A stretch of 64,000 nucleotides of DNA from Pirellulaceae bacterium (GTDB lineage: Bacteria > Planctomycetota > Planctomycetia > Pirellulales > Pirellulaceae): the NCBI GenBank assembly GCA_026004795.1, contig BPJV01000001.1, forward strand, positions 186,001 through 250,000, read 5' to 3'. The notes beneath the pieces were generated by a model, which did no database searches, was not told the origin of the DNA, and saw only the letters and a list, made by a program, of their open reading frames with translations. Shown here piece by piece: positions 8,605 to 16,372 of the stretch. Within the stretch, counting starts at the first letter, position 1, and each line of letters opens with the position of its first letter. Both the position numbers and the translations under genes were made by a program.

Positions 8605-10020
8605 TTAATTGTCTTCGTCCCTGGCGGGGAGTTCATGGGGACTGGGAGGAATATCCGGCCGGTCACCGGTGGCGATCTCTCCGGATAGTTCTGCCAGATG
8701 CTCGGGCTGCAATCCATGCTCGAGAAAGTCCGCCTCGCGGTCTACGTCGCTGACCGGAGCCTGCGCTCGATCCAACAAGTAGATCTCCAACAGGCGATGA
8801 TTGCGGACGGCGCGGGCGGCAGCAATCATCCCTCGCGGTGTCAACCGAACTTCATCACCGGGTTGGAGGACGATCAATCCGCGCTGTTCCAGCCGTCTAG
8901 CCAGCCAGCGTGTCCGCACGGCGGACCAATGCCGTTGAGCCGCTACCGCTGGCAAGGCGATCGGTGCCACGTGATGCAAGTCGTGTAAGTGCGCCGGCAC
9001 CGTGTTGCTGGCTTCCAACAGTTCGAACAGGGCGCGAAGAAAATGCTGCTCGTCGAACGCCAACCGTTGTTTGACGCGCTGCCACCACCTCCACACCACG
9101 CCGCGTTTAGGCCCCATAGCGAAGCTGACGCCAAAAAAGGTGCAGGCAGTGAGGACGATCGCTGCCCCACTGGGTACTTTCTCCACCGACGCGCTGAGCA
9201 GGGTACCGATGCTGCAAGCGAGGCCTCCCAGACCGGCACTGATCCACAGCATGCGTCCCATTCGATCCGTCCAGAAGCGGGCGGCGGCGGCCGGTACGAT
9301 CAACAGAGCGATGATGAGGATCAGCCCGACGGCCTGAAGTCCCACCATGGTCACTACCACCACCATCGCCAACAGCAGTCCATCAAGCAGTCCGACCGGC
9401 CAGCCCTGGCATCGCGCCAACTGCGCGTCGAAGCACAACAGCCGCAGCTCCTTTTCGAACAGCACCGTGACCACCAACACCACCACCGTGGTCCAGGCAA
9501 TGTAGCGGACATCAGCAAGCGTGATCAGCGACGCTTTTCCGTAGATGAACCCCTCCAATCCAGCCGGATTGGCACCAGGAAGATGCTGAGCAATCTTCAG
9601 CAAAGCGACCCCGGCTCCGAAAAACACGCTGAGCACAATTCCCAACGCGGCATCGTCGCGTACTCCAGCCCACTGCTTGAGCGCCAACACGGTGGCACCG
9701 CCGATCCCACCGCTGATACTGGCCCCCAGCAGCAGCCACCCGAGTGATTTCTCCGCCCCTAGGTCGCCACTGAGCAAAAAAGCGAGGACCACTCCAGGTA
9801 GTGCCGCATGGGAAATCGCATCCCCGATCAAAGCTCGCCGCCGCAACAGCATGTACACACCGAGCAGGCCGCACGCCAGCCCCAAGATGAGCGTTCCGGC
9901 CAGCACCACCCGCGTATTGTAGTCCTGCAGCGTCAAAGCCCGGGCCAGTGCCGTCCAGAGCGGGGAGCTTGATTGGGCCAGCAGCGCATTGCCCTCGGGT
10001 AGCACCAGGGCGCTCTCCAT
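8605..10020 (-). CDS. Metal ABC transporter permease fused to a DtxR/MntR-like domain
   Basis: Residues 1-290 form an ABC-3 (ZnuB/MntB) permease with about eight TM helices; GLACGLLGVYMLLRRRALIG and GDAISHAALPGVVLAFLLSG are family hallmarks. After the last helix and a basic linker, residues about 310-470 resemble an iron-dependent repressor: a winged-helix segment (VRTRWLARRLEQRGLIVLQP, LTPRGMIAAARAVRNHRLLE) and then DREADFLEHGLQPEHLAEL, the metal-binding dimerisation helix. Aligned to DtxR, the His, Glu, Glu and His ligands are kept, while Cys102 is replaced by Asp, closer to the acidic ligand of MntR. It is the last gene of a three-gene operon; its ATG follows the ATPase stop by 3 nt. The fused tail may sense metal or bind DNA; both are inference. 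Confidence 0.9.
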   Translation of the reverse strand: MESALVLPEGNALLAQSSSPLWTALARALTLQDYNTRVVLAGTLILGLACGLLGVYMLLRRRALIGDAISHAALPGVVLAFLLSGDLGAEKSLGWLLLGASISGGIGGATVLALKQWAGVRDDAALGIVLSVFFGAGVALLKIAQHLPGANPAGLEGFIYGKASLITLADVRYIAWTTVVVLVVTVLFEKELRLLCFDAQLARCQGWPVGLLDGLLLAMVVVVTMVGLQAVGLILIIALLIVPAAAARFWTDRMGRMLWISAGLGGLACSIGTLLSASVEKVPSGAAIVLTACTFFGVSFAMGPKRGVVWRWWQRVKQRLAFDEQHFLRALFELLEASNTVPAHLHDLHHVAPIALPAVAAQRHWSAVRTRWLARRLEQRGLIVLQPGDEVRLTPRGMIAAARAVRNHRLLEIYLLDRAQAPVSDVDREADFLEHGLQPEHLAELSGEIATGDRPDIPPSPHELPARDEDN

Positions 10021-10023
10021 CGG

Positions 10024-10830
10024 CTAACCTCCTTGTTCTCCACGTCGCATGGCCTCACCGATCTCGTCGAGCAACGTCAATTTGCCGCCATAGGTCTTTT
10101 GCAGGTTCTCGCGGGTGAAAACCTCCTTGGTAGGACCGGCAGCGATGAGTCGCAAATTCAACAAAATCACGAAATCGAAGTATTCGGCGGCGGTCTGCAA
10201 GTCATGGTGCACGACGATGATCGTTTTTCCCTGTGATCGCAACTCCATCAACAGCCGCACGATGGCCGCTTCCGTAGAAGCATCTACCGCCGCGAAGGGT
10301 TCGTCCATGAGATAGACATCCGCCTGCTGAACCAAAGCGCGGGCAAGAAATGTCCGCTGCTGCTGGCCGCCGGAGAGCTGGCTGATTTGACGGTGCGCTA
10401 GATGCTCGATCTCCATTTTGCGCAGCGCCTCCAACGCACGACGGCGGTGCTCTTGCCTGACTCGCTGGAACCAGCCAAGTTCACCGTAGGTCCCCATCAG
10501 CACCACATCGAGAACCGTGGCGGGGAAGTCCCAATCGACCGACTCTCGCTGCGGCACGTACGCGACCTGACGGCGCACGGCACGATAGGGACGGCCAAGG
10601 ATGCGAATTTCCCCCGATATTCGGGGCACCATATCCACGACGGCTTTCAGAAGCGTGCTTTTGCCTGCACCGTTGGGACCGATCAATCCCGCCAAAGCAC
10701 CGCGAGGAACTTCCAGGGACACGTTCCACAACACTGGCTTGCGGTGGTAGGCAATCGTAAGATCGCGAACCGACAGCGCAGCAGGCCGAGAAGAGTTAGC
10801 TGGAGTTGCCTCGCTACTGGACGTGCTCAT
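10024..10830 (-). CDS. Metal ABC transporter ATP-binding protein
   Basis: ATPase subunit of a ZnuC/MntA-type importer, 268 residues. Walker A is [17 protein letters not shown], the Q-loop lies in [15 protein letters not shown] (this QRxxVDWDFP form is typical of Mn/Zn/Fe importers), the signature is [15 protein letters not shown], Walker B is [14 protein letters not shown], and the H-loop is IIVVHHDL. I choose ATG 10830 because it overlaps the upstream stop as ATGA; longer starts to 10887 would run into the preceding gene. Placement between the binding protein and the permease confirms the assignment. Confidence 0.95.
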   Translation of the reverse strand: MSTSSSEATPANSSRPAALSVRDLTIAYHRKPVLWNVSLEVPRGALAGLIGPNGAGKSTLLKAVVDMVPRISGEIRILGRPYRAVRRQVAYVPQRESVDWDFPATVLDVVLMGTYGELGWFQRVRQEHRRRALEALRKMEIEHLAHRQISQLSGGQQQRTFLARALVQQADVYLMDEPFAAVDASTEAAIVRLLMELRSQGKTIIVVHHDLQTAAEYFDFVILLNLRLIAAGPTKEVFTRENLQKTYGGKLTLLDEIGEAMRRGEQGG

Positions 10831-11855
10831 GATGGCGCAGCCTGCTTTCTCCATTGCCGGAAACCACCCGCAGGAGCCGAGGGGCATCCCAGGTGAACAG
10901 CAATGGTGGTGAAGTTATGATCCATCATACCCACATAGGTCCCCTCGTAGGTTCCACCGGGTCCCATGGCGTCGGAATACAAGGTTCCTCCGATCGTCAC
11001 CCGATGCCCGCGGGAAGCAACGCCACTGATCACCGCGTCGATGCTCTTCCTCGGCACACTGCTTTCCACAAACACCGCTTGGATGCGCCGTTCAACGATG
11101 AGATCAACCAATTGGTTGATCCGAGTCAGCCCAGCCTCGCTTTCGGTCGAGATTCCTTGGACCGCTTCCACTTCGACATCGTAAGCACGACCGAAGTACC
11201 GGAACGCATCGTGCGAGGTAACCAACACACGCTGTGCGGGCGCAATGCAATGCATTAAGGAACGGCCGTAGTCGTCGAGCTCAGCAAGCTCCGCGCGAAG
11301 TGCCGCAAGGTTACTAAGGTAGTCCGAACGGTTTTCTGGATCTCGCTCACTCAATTCCTGGGCAATGATCTCGGCCACCTGGCTCCACAGACCAACGTCC
11401 ATCCACACGTGCGGATCCTTATGCCCCGCTGCATCGGGCGCGTCGAGCAGCAACTCGTCCGGCAATCGTTCGGCTACGGCGATAGCTCGCTTTTTGGCGC
11501 TGATCTGGCCCAACAGTTCCGACATCTTGCCCTCGAGCATCAGGCCATTGTAGAAGACGAGATCGGCTTGCAGGATCGCTGCCGCGTCATCCCGGCTAGC
11601 CTTGTACAAATGCGGATCCGTTCCCGCCCCCATGATCTGGTGGACTGACAAATGCGGGCCGCCAAGCAGACGTACCAGATCTCCAATCATCCCGGTGGTC
11701 ACAGTCACGCGGAGCTGCGCGGCGGTAGATCCATCGTCGGGCTGTGGATGATGGCTAGGCCGGTGACGGCACGCCAGCAGCGTCCCCACCCCCCCTGCCG
11801 CCACTGCCCCCAGAAAACGTCGCCTACCTGCCTCAAATTGGCTCGTGCCCATCAT
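10827..11855 (-). CDS. Zn/Mn ABC transporter substrate-binding lipoprotein (TroA/ZnuA family)
   Basis: Cluster A-I binding protein that captures a divalent metal outside the cytoplasmic membrane. Four ligands are visible: His in [12 protein letters not shown], His in DPHVWMDVG, His in [11 protein letters not shown] and Asp in LYSDAMG. The third ligand is His rather than the Glu of Mn-specific PsaA/MntC, pointing to a TroA/ZnuA-like site that could take Zn or Mn. The start is set at 11855, giving 342 residues: AAGGAA precedes it, and the product opens with a twin-arginine-like RRRFLGAV segment and lipobox LLAC (Cys29). The frame is open to 11969, but that extension has no signal sequence. It is first in the operon with the ATPase and permease. 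Confidence 0.92.
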   Translation of the reverse strand: MMGTSQFEAGRRRFLGAVAAGGVGTLLACRHRPSHHPQPDDGSTAAQLRVTVTTGMIGDLVRLLGGPHLSVHQIMGAGTDPHLYKASRDDAAAILQADLVFYNGLMLEGKMSELLGQISAKKRAIAVAERLPDELLLDAPDAAGHKDPHVWMDVGLWSQVAEIIAQELSERDPENRSDYLSNLAALRAELAELDDYGRSLMHCIAPAQRVLVTSHDAFRYFGRAYDVEVEAVQGISTESEAGLTRINQLVDLIVERRIQAVFVESSVPRKSIDAVISGVASRGHRVTIGGTLYSDAMGPGGTYEGTYVGMMDHNFTTIAVHLGCPSAPAGGFRQWRKQAAPS

Positions 11856-12495
11856 TGCATTTCCTTTTTGGGAACGTACTTCCTCGCCGGTCGCCGCCAA
11901 TCCATCCAGGTTTTTAGCGCCTGCTAATTTTGCCCCTTGATTGTGCCGGTGCGAGGGCTGCTTCGTCAACGCCCCTTATTGGCTTGCCTGCCAACAGGCC
12001 GCTGGCGGACGAGCAGTCGGTGCGTGGAGATGATCCCCTAGGATCATGCCAGAGGAAGGTCCCTTAGCTTCTCGTCAGGTCGCACGGTAAGACCAAAGAT
12101 TCGAGCTTGCACTATCCCCACCCGCCATCTCGGCCCCCGCAACTGGTCCTGTGCTAGGTTCCCACTGCCACCGTGCGAGTTACTTGATGACGTTTTTTAG
12201 GGCTCGACGAACTCCGCAGCGTAATTTACACTTGGGATCCGCGCGTTGATTGACGATTGTTTTTCAAATCGCACTCGCGCCGAATGACAACAAATGGCAT
12301 CAGGAGCGTGGCAGCCGGTTGATAAGGGCAGCCACTCCTCTGGCCATTGTTGGCGGGGTTCGTCAGCGGGCGTGCCAAGTTACCTCTTTTCGCCAATGGC
12401 CCCAGAAGCTACAGTAATGGATTCGCCAAAACGGCGGTTTCGAGAGATACAGATAGCGATTCCTTGGAAATATTTTTACTGACTGAGCAGCAACC
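11856..12495. other. Divergent intergenic region between the metal operon and rplU
   Basis: About 640 nt holding the promoters for the minus-strand metal ABC operon and the plus-strand rplU-rplS unit. A short inverted repeat at 12030-12047 is listed separately. Small open frames on both strands (for example 12294-12482) lack motifs. No riboswitch could be identified by eye. Confidence 0.5.
12030..12047. promoter_or_regulatory. Inverted repeat, possible operator of the metal operon
   Basis: ATGATCC (12030-12036) and GGATCAT (12041-12047) form a perfect 7-bp palindrome around CCTA, about 175 nt upstream of the binding-protein start. It is a natural candidate for a dimeric metalloregulator or a small RNA hairpin. 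Function is a guess from location. Confidence 0.3.
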
Positions 12496-12810
12496 ATGTA
12501 CGCAATCATCGTAGACGGCGGGCGGCAATACAAAGTCACGCAAGGGCAACAACTGGACATCGACTATCGCGAGACGGCCAATTCGGGGGATACACTGGAG
12601 TTCACCAAAGTGCTCGCTGTCGGAGGCGACGAAGGACTGACGGTAGGCACCCCTACCGTCGAGGGGGCGAAGGTCACCGCCAAGGTCGTTTCAGTGGCTA
12701 AGGGCCCTAAGATCTATGTCCAGAAGTTTCGTCGGCGCAAGGACTATCGGCGCCGGACCGGCCATCGCCAACCCTATACGCGAATTGAAATCGCGGAGAT
12801 CACCACCTAG
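12496..12810 (+). CDS. rplU: 50S ribosomal protein L21
   Basis: A 104-residue protein matching bL21 throughout: MYAIIVDGGRQYKVTQGQQL at the start, the DTLEFTKVLAVGG strand region, and the basic tail KIYVQKFRRRKDYRRRTGHR with QPYTRIEIAEI. L21 binds 23S rRNA and neighbours L20 in the large subunit. There is no strong ribosome site before the ATG. Usually rplU is followed by rpmA (L27); here the next gene is rplS and no rpmA-like frame is present between them. Confidence 0.97.
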   Translation: MYAIIVDGGRQYKVTQGQQLDIDYRETANSGDTLEFTKVLAVGGDEGLTVGTPTVEGAKVTAKVVSVAKGPKIYVQKFRRRKDYRRRTGHRQPYTRIEIAEITT

Positions 12811-12921
12811 CCTCCCCTCGTGAATCGTCCGCTTCGCCCGCGCCGATCGGAGGCGCTGCGGTGGTGCGTGCCTCCATGAAATAGACAATCGAACCATTTT
12901 AAGAGAGATGTGGAGTTTCCC

Positions 12922-13272
12922 ATGAGCCAGAAAATCATGGAATTGGTCGAGAAGGCGTCGATGAAGGCTGACGTCCCCCATTTCGAGATTGGGGATACGG
13001 TCGACGTTCACACGAAGATTCTCGAAGGAAACAAAGAACGTATTCAGATTTTTTCCGGTGTTGTCATCGCCCGCAGTGGCAGCGGTACGCGAGAGATGTT
13101 TACCGTGCGTCGTATCGTCGCCGGAGAAGGTGTGGAGCGCAAGTTTCCCGTCCACTCCCCGAAGATAGAAAAGATTGAAGTTAAGCGGCGAAGTGTGGTC
13201 CGCCGCGCCAAGCTCTATTTCCTGCGCGAGCGCAGTGGCAAAGCGGTTCGCTTGAAAGAACGCCGAATGTAA
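12922..13272 (+). CDS. rplS: 50S ribosomal protein L19
   Basis: bL19, a large-subunit protein at the interface with the 30S subunit. The 116 residues contain the family core [56 protein letters not shown] and the basic C-terminus [16 protein letters not shown]. The start is ATG 12922, preceded by GGAG; an in-frame GTG at 12910 would only add four residues. It lies 110 nt after rplU. A strong terminator follows 41 nt after its stop, inside the next reading frame. Confidence 0.97.
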   Translation: MSQKIMELVEKASMKADVPHFEIGDTVDVHTKILEGNKERIQIFSGVVIARSGSGTREMFTVRRIVAGEGVERKFPVHSPKIEKIEVKRRSVVRRAKLYFLRERSGKAVRLKERRM

Positions 13273-13289
13273 ATCAGACTAAAAGAAGC

Positions 13290-13754
13290 ATGCATCGCCT
13301 CCTTTCGCAGTTAGGCCGCTGGATTCGCTCCAGCGGCCTTTTTTCGTGGCGGTACAGGATCACCGCCGACCCCGAAACGAACCTTGGGTTGGCCGGCGAG
13401 CAGGCAGCAATTCGCTACTTGGCTCGCCAAGGGTACCGCATTGTGGTGCACAGCCATCGGCAAAAGCGGTCGGAGATCGACATCATTGCCCTAGATGGAA
13501 ATCAACTTGTGTTCATCGAAGTCAAGACCTGGCGTAGTGATCGCGTGGCAGATCCCTCTGCCGCCGTCGATCGCCAGAAACAAGCGAGGTTAACCCGCGC
13601 GGCGCTGGCCTACATGAAGCGTCATCACTTGCTGCACCACCGCGCCCGTTTTGATGTCATTTCCGTCGTTTGGCCACTTGGTGGCCGCGAACCCCGCATC
13701 CGCCACTATTCCCATGCCTTCGAGGCCGTCGGAAACGGCCAATTCTTTTGTTAG
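13290..13754 (+). CDS. YraN family (UPF0102) nuclease-fold protein
   Basis: A 154-residue protein with the restriction-endonuclease-like YraN core: LGLAGEQAAIRYLARQGYRI, then the catalytic-type KRSEIDIIALDGN and VFIEVKTWRS (E...D...ExK), and the late RFDVISVVWP strand. Family members are often next to rnhB, rpl genes or trmD, so this location fits; the cellular role is not established. The start is uncertain: the ATG at 13290 places an apparent rplS terminator inside the first 20 codons. A later in-frame TTG just before LAGEQAA would avoid the hairpin but lose the N-terminal extension. Confidence 0.85.
   Translation: MHRLLSQLGRWIRSSGLFSWRYRITADPETNLGLAGEQAAIRYLARQGYRIVVHSHRQKRSEIDIIALDGNQLVFIEVKTWRSDRVADPSAAVDRQKQARLTRAALAYMKRHHLLHHRARFDVISVVWPLGGREPRIRHYSHAFEAVGNGQFFC
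13314..13344 (+). terminator. Rho-independent terminator of rplS
   Basis: GGCCGCTGG (13314-13322) and CCAGCGGCC (13330-13338) form a perfect 9-bp GC-rich stem with a 7-nt loop, followed directly by six T residues. It lies 41 nt after the rplS stop, but within the 5' part of the YraN-like frame that opens at 13290. Confidence 0.88.
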
Positions 13755-14177
13755 CGCAGCTCGCTGAGGCGGCAAGTGCCATGGCTGGCGGCGCAGGAAA
13801 CCCGCACGGCTGAATCTGGTTCATTGCCCCATCGTCGCGTTCCACGAGAGGCAGGCGCTGGGGGCCGGCTCGCCCAATCTCCCCGTGAGAGCCACGGAAG
13901 CCAACTGAGCGACATGCAGCATCCGATGCCCGCCCCGCACTAGCCCAAACCACATCCGGGAAGACGCGACAAGCGCCGACAGCGAGCCGACCGTTCGAGT
14001 GAGTGCGCCAGCGGGAGCGCTGAGCGCCGACATCAGCAAGCACCAGCATTACAGCAAAAGAAACCACGCCCTAGAGCACATTGACTCTAAACCGTCGCAA
14101 GCTTTTGATCTGACGGTACTTGATGGCTGTGAAGCGGCTTTGGACGGGAATCACTTAGGGCGTGATATGCTACCTAG
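13755..14177. other. Intergenic region
   Basis: About 420 nt between the YraN-like gene and tRNA-Val. Minus-strand frames near 13657-14067 are open but Arg/Ala-rich, with no recognisable motif and no ribosome site. Nothing else is supported. Confidence 0.45.
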
Positions 14178-14251
14178 TGGGCGATACTGGATTCGAACCA
14201 GTGACCTCAACGATGTCAACGTTGCGCTCTAACCAACTGAGCTAACCGCCC
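14178..14251 (-). tRNA. tRNA-Val (anticodon GAC)
   Basis: On the minus strand a 74-nt cloverleaf is formed: acceptor GGGCGGT/ATCGCCC with discriminator A, D-arm GCTC/GAGC with AGTTGGTTA, anticodon stem CAACG/CGTTG around TTGACAT (anticodon GAC), variable loop AGGTC, and T-arm ACTGG/CCAGT around TTCGAAT. CCA is not encoded. Confidence 0.96.
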
Positions 14252-14445
14252 GGATTTGATGGCGTTGGTGAGGAAATCGCCAACGCTCAACGAAGTTTGG
14301 CGTCTGTCGGTCAATTCGTCAAGTAGCGATTTTCGCTATGGAGTCCATTACCAAGGATGTGGTATGGACAGATGGAGAGTGGTATGACGGGCAGGCCCTT
14401 AGGGAGCTTGGGACGGGAGCAGCCGAACGCGGAGTGGGAGTTCGC

Positions 14446-15162
14446 ATGAATAGGATTGGAATAATTGCTGCTTCGCTCGCATGCATGCTGGGTACCGGTT
14501 GTATGGATGGCCCTTTTTTTGCGCTGAAGAAGATCAACCCCATCTATCGAGCCGAATGGAAGAGGGATCAAGCCTGGGGGCCAACCTTTGATGACCGTTT
14601 GGCAGAACTGGATCGATTGGAGAAGTCCCTGAAAGGGATGCCCCCGGAGCGTCAGGAGTTCTGGGCCCAACAACTGGCGTTATTGATCCAGGAGGACCCC
14701 AGCCCCGTTTTGCGCGCTCGGGCGACGGCGCTGATCTCGCGCATACCTTCCCCCATGATCATCGAATCCCTGAATCGAGCCTCGACCGATGAATCGCTGA
14801 GAGTCCGATTGGCAGCGGTGGACGCATGGAAACGGGTGGCAAACAAGGATGCGGAAAACATGCTGCTGTCGATGGCGGTCGCCGATGACGATTCGAGCGT
14901 TCGCCAGGCTTCGATCGAGGCATTGCAACAGTTTCGCAGCGCCGATGTGGTCCGATCCCTTGCGCAGTTGCTCGATGATCCCTCGCCGGCGATCCAAAGG
15001 AGCACTACTCGTACTCTGGCTGCCATTACCGGGGAGCCACTCGAGGCAGACGTGGATGCGTGGAAGCAATACATCGTAAAGAACTTTGGAGCGGGAGCCC
15101 CCAATGGCAGCCAACCTCCGCATGGTATGACCGTCCAGCCGGCCTCAACGCGTTCCCCATAG
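14446..15162 (+). CDS. HEAT-repeat lipoprotein, function unknown
   Basis: A 238-residue exported protein. The start is placed at ATG 14446: a GGGAG sits 5 nt upstream, and the product opens with a hydrophobic signal and a lipobox-like LGTGC (Cys19). The frame is open back to 14338, but that extension has no signal character. Residues about 75-205 form repeated alpha-helical pairs of HEAT type (VLRARATALISRI, SLRVRLAAVDAWKRV, SSVRQASIEALQQF, PAIQRSTTRTLAAI), which usually bind proteins. The C-terminal 30 residues are Pro/Gly-rich. No enzymatic function is visible. A thioredoxin-fold gene follows 138 nt downstream. Confidence 0.8.
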   Translation: MNRIGIIAASLACMLGTGCMDGPFFALKKINPIYRAEWKRDQAWGPTFDDRLAELDRLEKSLKGMPPERQEFWAQQLALLIQEDPSPVLRARATALISRIPSPMIIESLNRASTDESLRVRLAAVDAWKRVANKDAENMLLSMAVADDDSSVRQASIEALQQFRSADVVRSLAQLLDDPSPAIQRSTTRTLAAITGEPLEADVDAWKQYIVKNFGAGAPNGSQPPHGMTVQPASTRSP

Positions 15163-15300
15163 AGGGCTCCCCATCGCCACCGACGACCGAATGCAACGCG
15201 GGGCCGTGGACAAACGATTGAGTGGCGATGCCGGGCGGCAGGAGGTGGCTTTCAAACAACCGGCTACCTACTTGGCAGTAGCATTTCCAGGAAGGATCCC

Positions 15301-15798
15301 ATGAAACAAGCTTGCCCCACCTCACCTCTTTTCAGTTTCGCCCTGGTCCCGTGCCTGTTGCTGCTCACCGGTCTCTGGTTGCATGCGGAGGAGCCACACA
15401 CGGCATCGCTACAAGAAGGAATTCCTTGGCTGGATTCGGCGGCGAAAGCTGCGGAGCTGTCCATGGCGCACCGGCGACCGATTCTGGTGTATGTACGTTC
15501 GGCGCGCTGTGGCTATTGCGACCTATTGCAAAAAAATGTGTGGGAAGATCGCCGTGTCGGCGCCTGGGTCCGCACGAACTTCATCCCTCTGAAACTCACC
15601 CGCGAAGCTCACCGTGAGCACCTGGAGGTGCTTCAAGTTCGCGCCTTTCCCACGATCCTGGTGTTTTCTCCGGACCTCAAGTACCTGACGCGCATCGATG
15701 GCTACGTCGACGCGGACGGCTTTCTCACCCGTATGGCGCGTGTGGTCCCCGGTGCGCTTGAAGTGGCGGACGGTGATCGGCAACTCCAGCGCCGCTAA
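15301..15798 (+). CDS. Secreted thioredoxin-fold protein with CxxC motif
   Basis: A 165-residue protein starting at the ATG at 15301 after AGGA. An N-terminal hydrophobic signal covers residues about 10-28. The thioredoxin fold follows, with redox motif CGYC (Cys70, Cys73) in RSARCGYCDLLQK and the cis-proline at Pro117 in RAFPTILVF. The region resembles DUF255/thioredoxin-7 proteins (VWEDRRVGAWVRTNFIPLKL). It probably acts on periplasmic thiols as a disulfide reductase or isomerase; the partner is unknown. There is no DsbD-like gene nearby. Confidence 0.85.
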   Translation: MKQACPTSPLFSFALVPCLLLLTGLWLHAEEPHTASLQEGIPWLDSAAKAAELSMAHRRPILVYVRSARCGYCDLLQKNVWEDRRVGAWVRTNFIPLKLTREAHREHLEVLQVRAFPTILVFSPDLKYLTRIDGYVDADGFLTRMARVVPGALEVADGDRQLQRR

Positions 15799-15831
15799 TG
15801 GCGCTCGCCAACCTGGCTCTGACGGTGTTTG

Positions 15832-15905
15832 TAAAAAAAGAGGGCGGTCTCACCCAGTCGACGGGATACGCCCGAGTCCCGCGCCGGAAAAAGTGAGAAC
15901 CGCCC
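15832..15905 (-). terminator. Long structured hairpin with U tract (terminator or end of a small RNA)
   Basis: Plus-strand arms GGGCGGTCTCAC (15842-15853) and GTGAGAACCGCCC (15893-15905) form a 12-bp stem with one bulged base. An inner helix pairs CGGGA (15862-15866) with TCCCG (15877-15881), and CCAG (54-57) can pair with CCGG (84-87) only in minus-strand RNA, through a G-U pair. On the minus strand the stem is followed by TC and seven T. No minus-strand protein gene precedes it, so it may end an unannotated RNA. Confidence 0.65.
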
Positions 15906-16372
15906 ATATTGATTCGCGTCCAAGCAATTACTTCGACGCGCTAAGGATTCCGTCCGTTCCAAGCTGCATGAAAAAATCATCACATGCTCTTGTGTTACCC
16001 CCGATTCACTTAAATGTCTATCGGCATCCGGCGCATTTTTTGTGCTTTTCTCAGGGATTTTCTCAGAAAACACCTCTCTCGGAAGGCCACGAATCCCCTG
16101 TAGGGGAGATCGGCTGCGGGTGCCGTCAGCAGCAGCACAGCCACGATGGGGTGCGATTTTCACCAAGCATGGGTGGTGCGAAGATGCTGTCCGGCGTTGG
16201 ATGCTACAATAACGGCTTCTGAACAATCTACCGCAACGGCGAAATCGGCGGGGCAACCATCTACGAGGATGGCGCTTGGCAGTCAATGCTGCGCGGGGCA
16301 ATTGTTCGTTCCCACGCCAGTTGACAGCACGACCTTCCACCTGTCTTGAATTCACCTCCGGGGCTGGACGCA
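15906..16372. other. Intergenic region, possible minus-strand small RNA
   Basis: About 470 nt between the structured hairpin and the acetylesterase gene, with a locally AT-rich stretch at about 15960-16080. A minus-strand frame runs through the region and through the terminator, which argues against coding. No RNase P, tmRNA or SRP RNA signatures were found. An extended -10-like TGCTACAAT (16202-16210) on the plus strand may serve the downstream gene. Confidence 0.4.

Noticed and set aside
14262-14286. GCGTTGG/CCAACGC hairpin next to tRNA-Val.
   Set aside because: It lies on the 5' side of the tRNA, has an 11-nt loop and no T tract on either strand. Too weak to call as a terminator or regulatory element.
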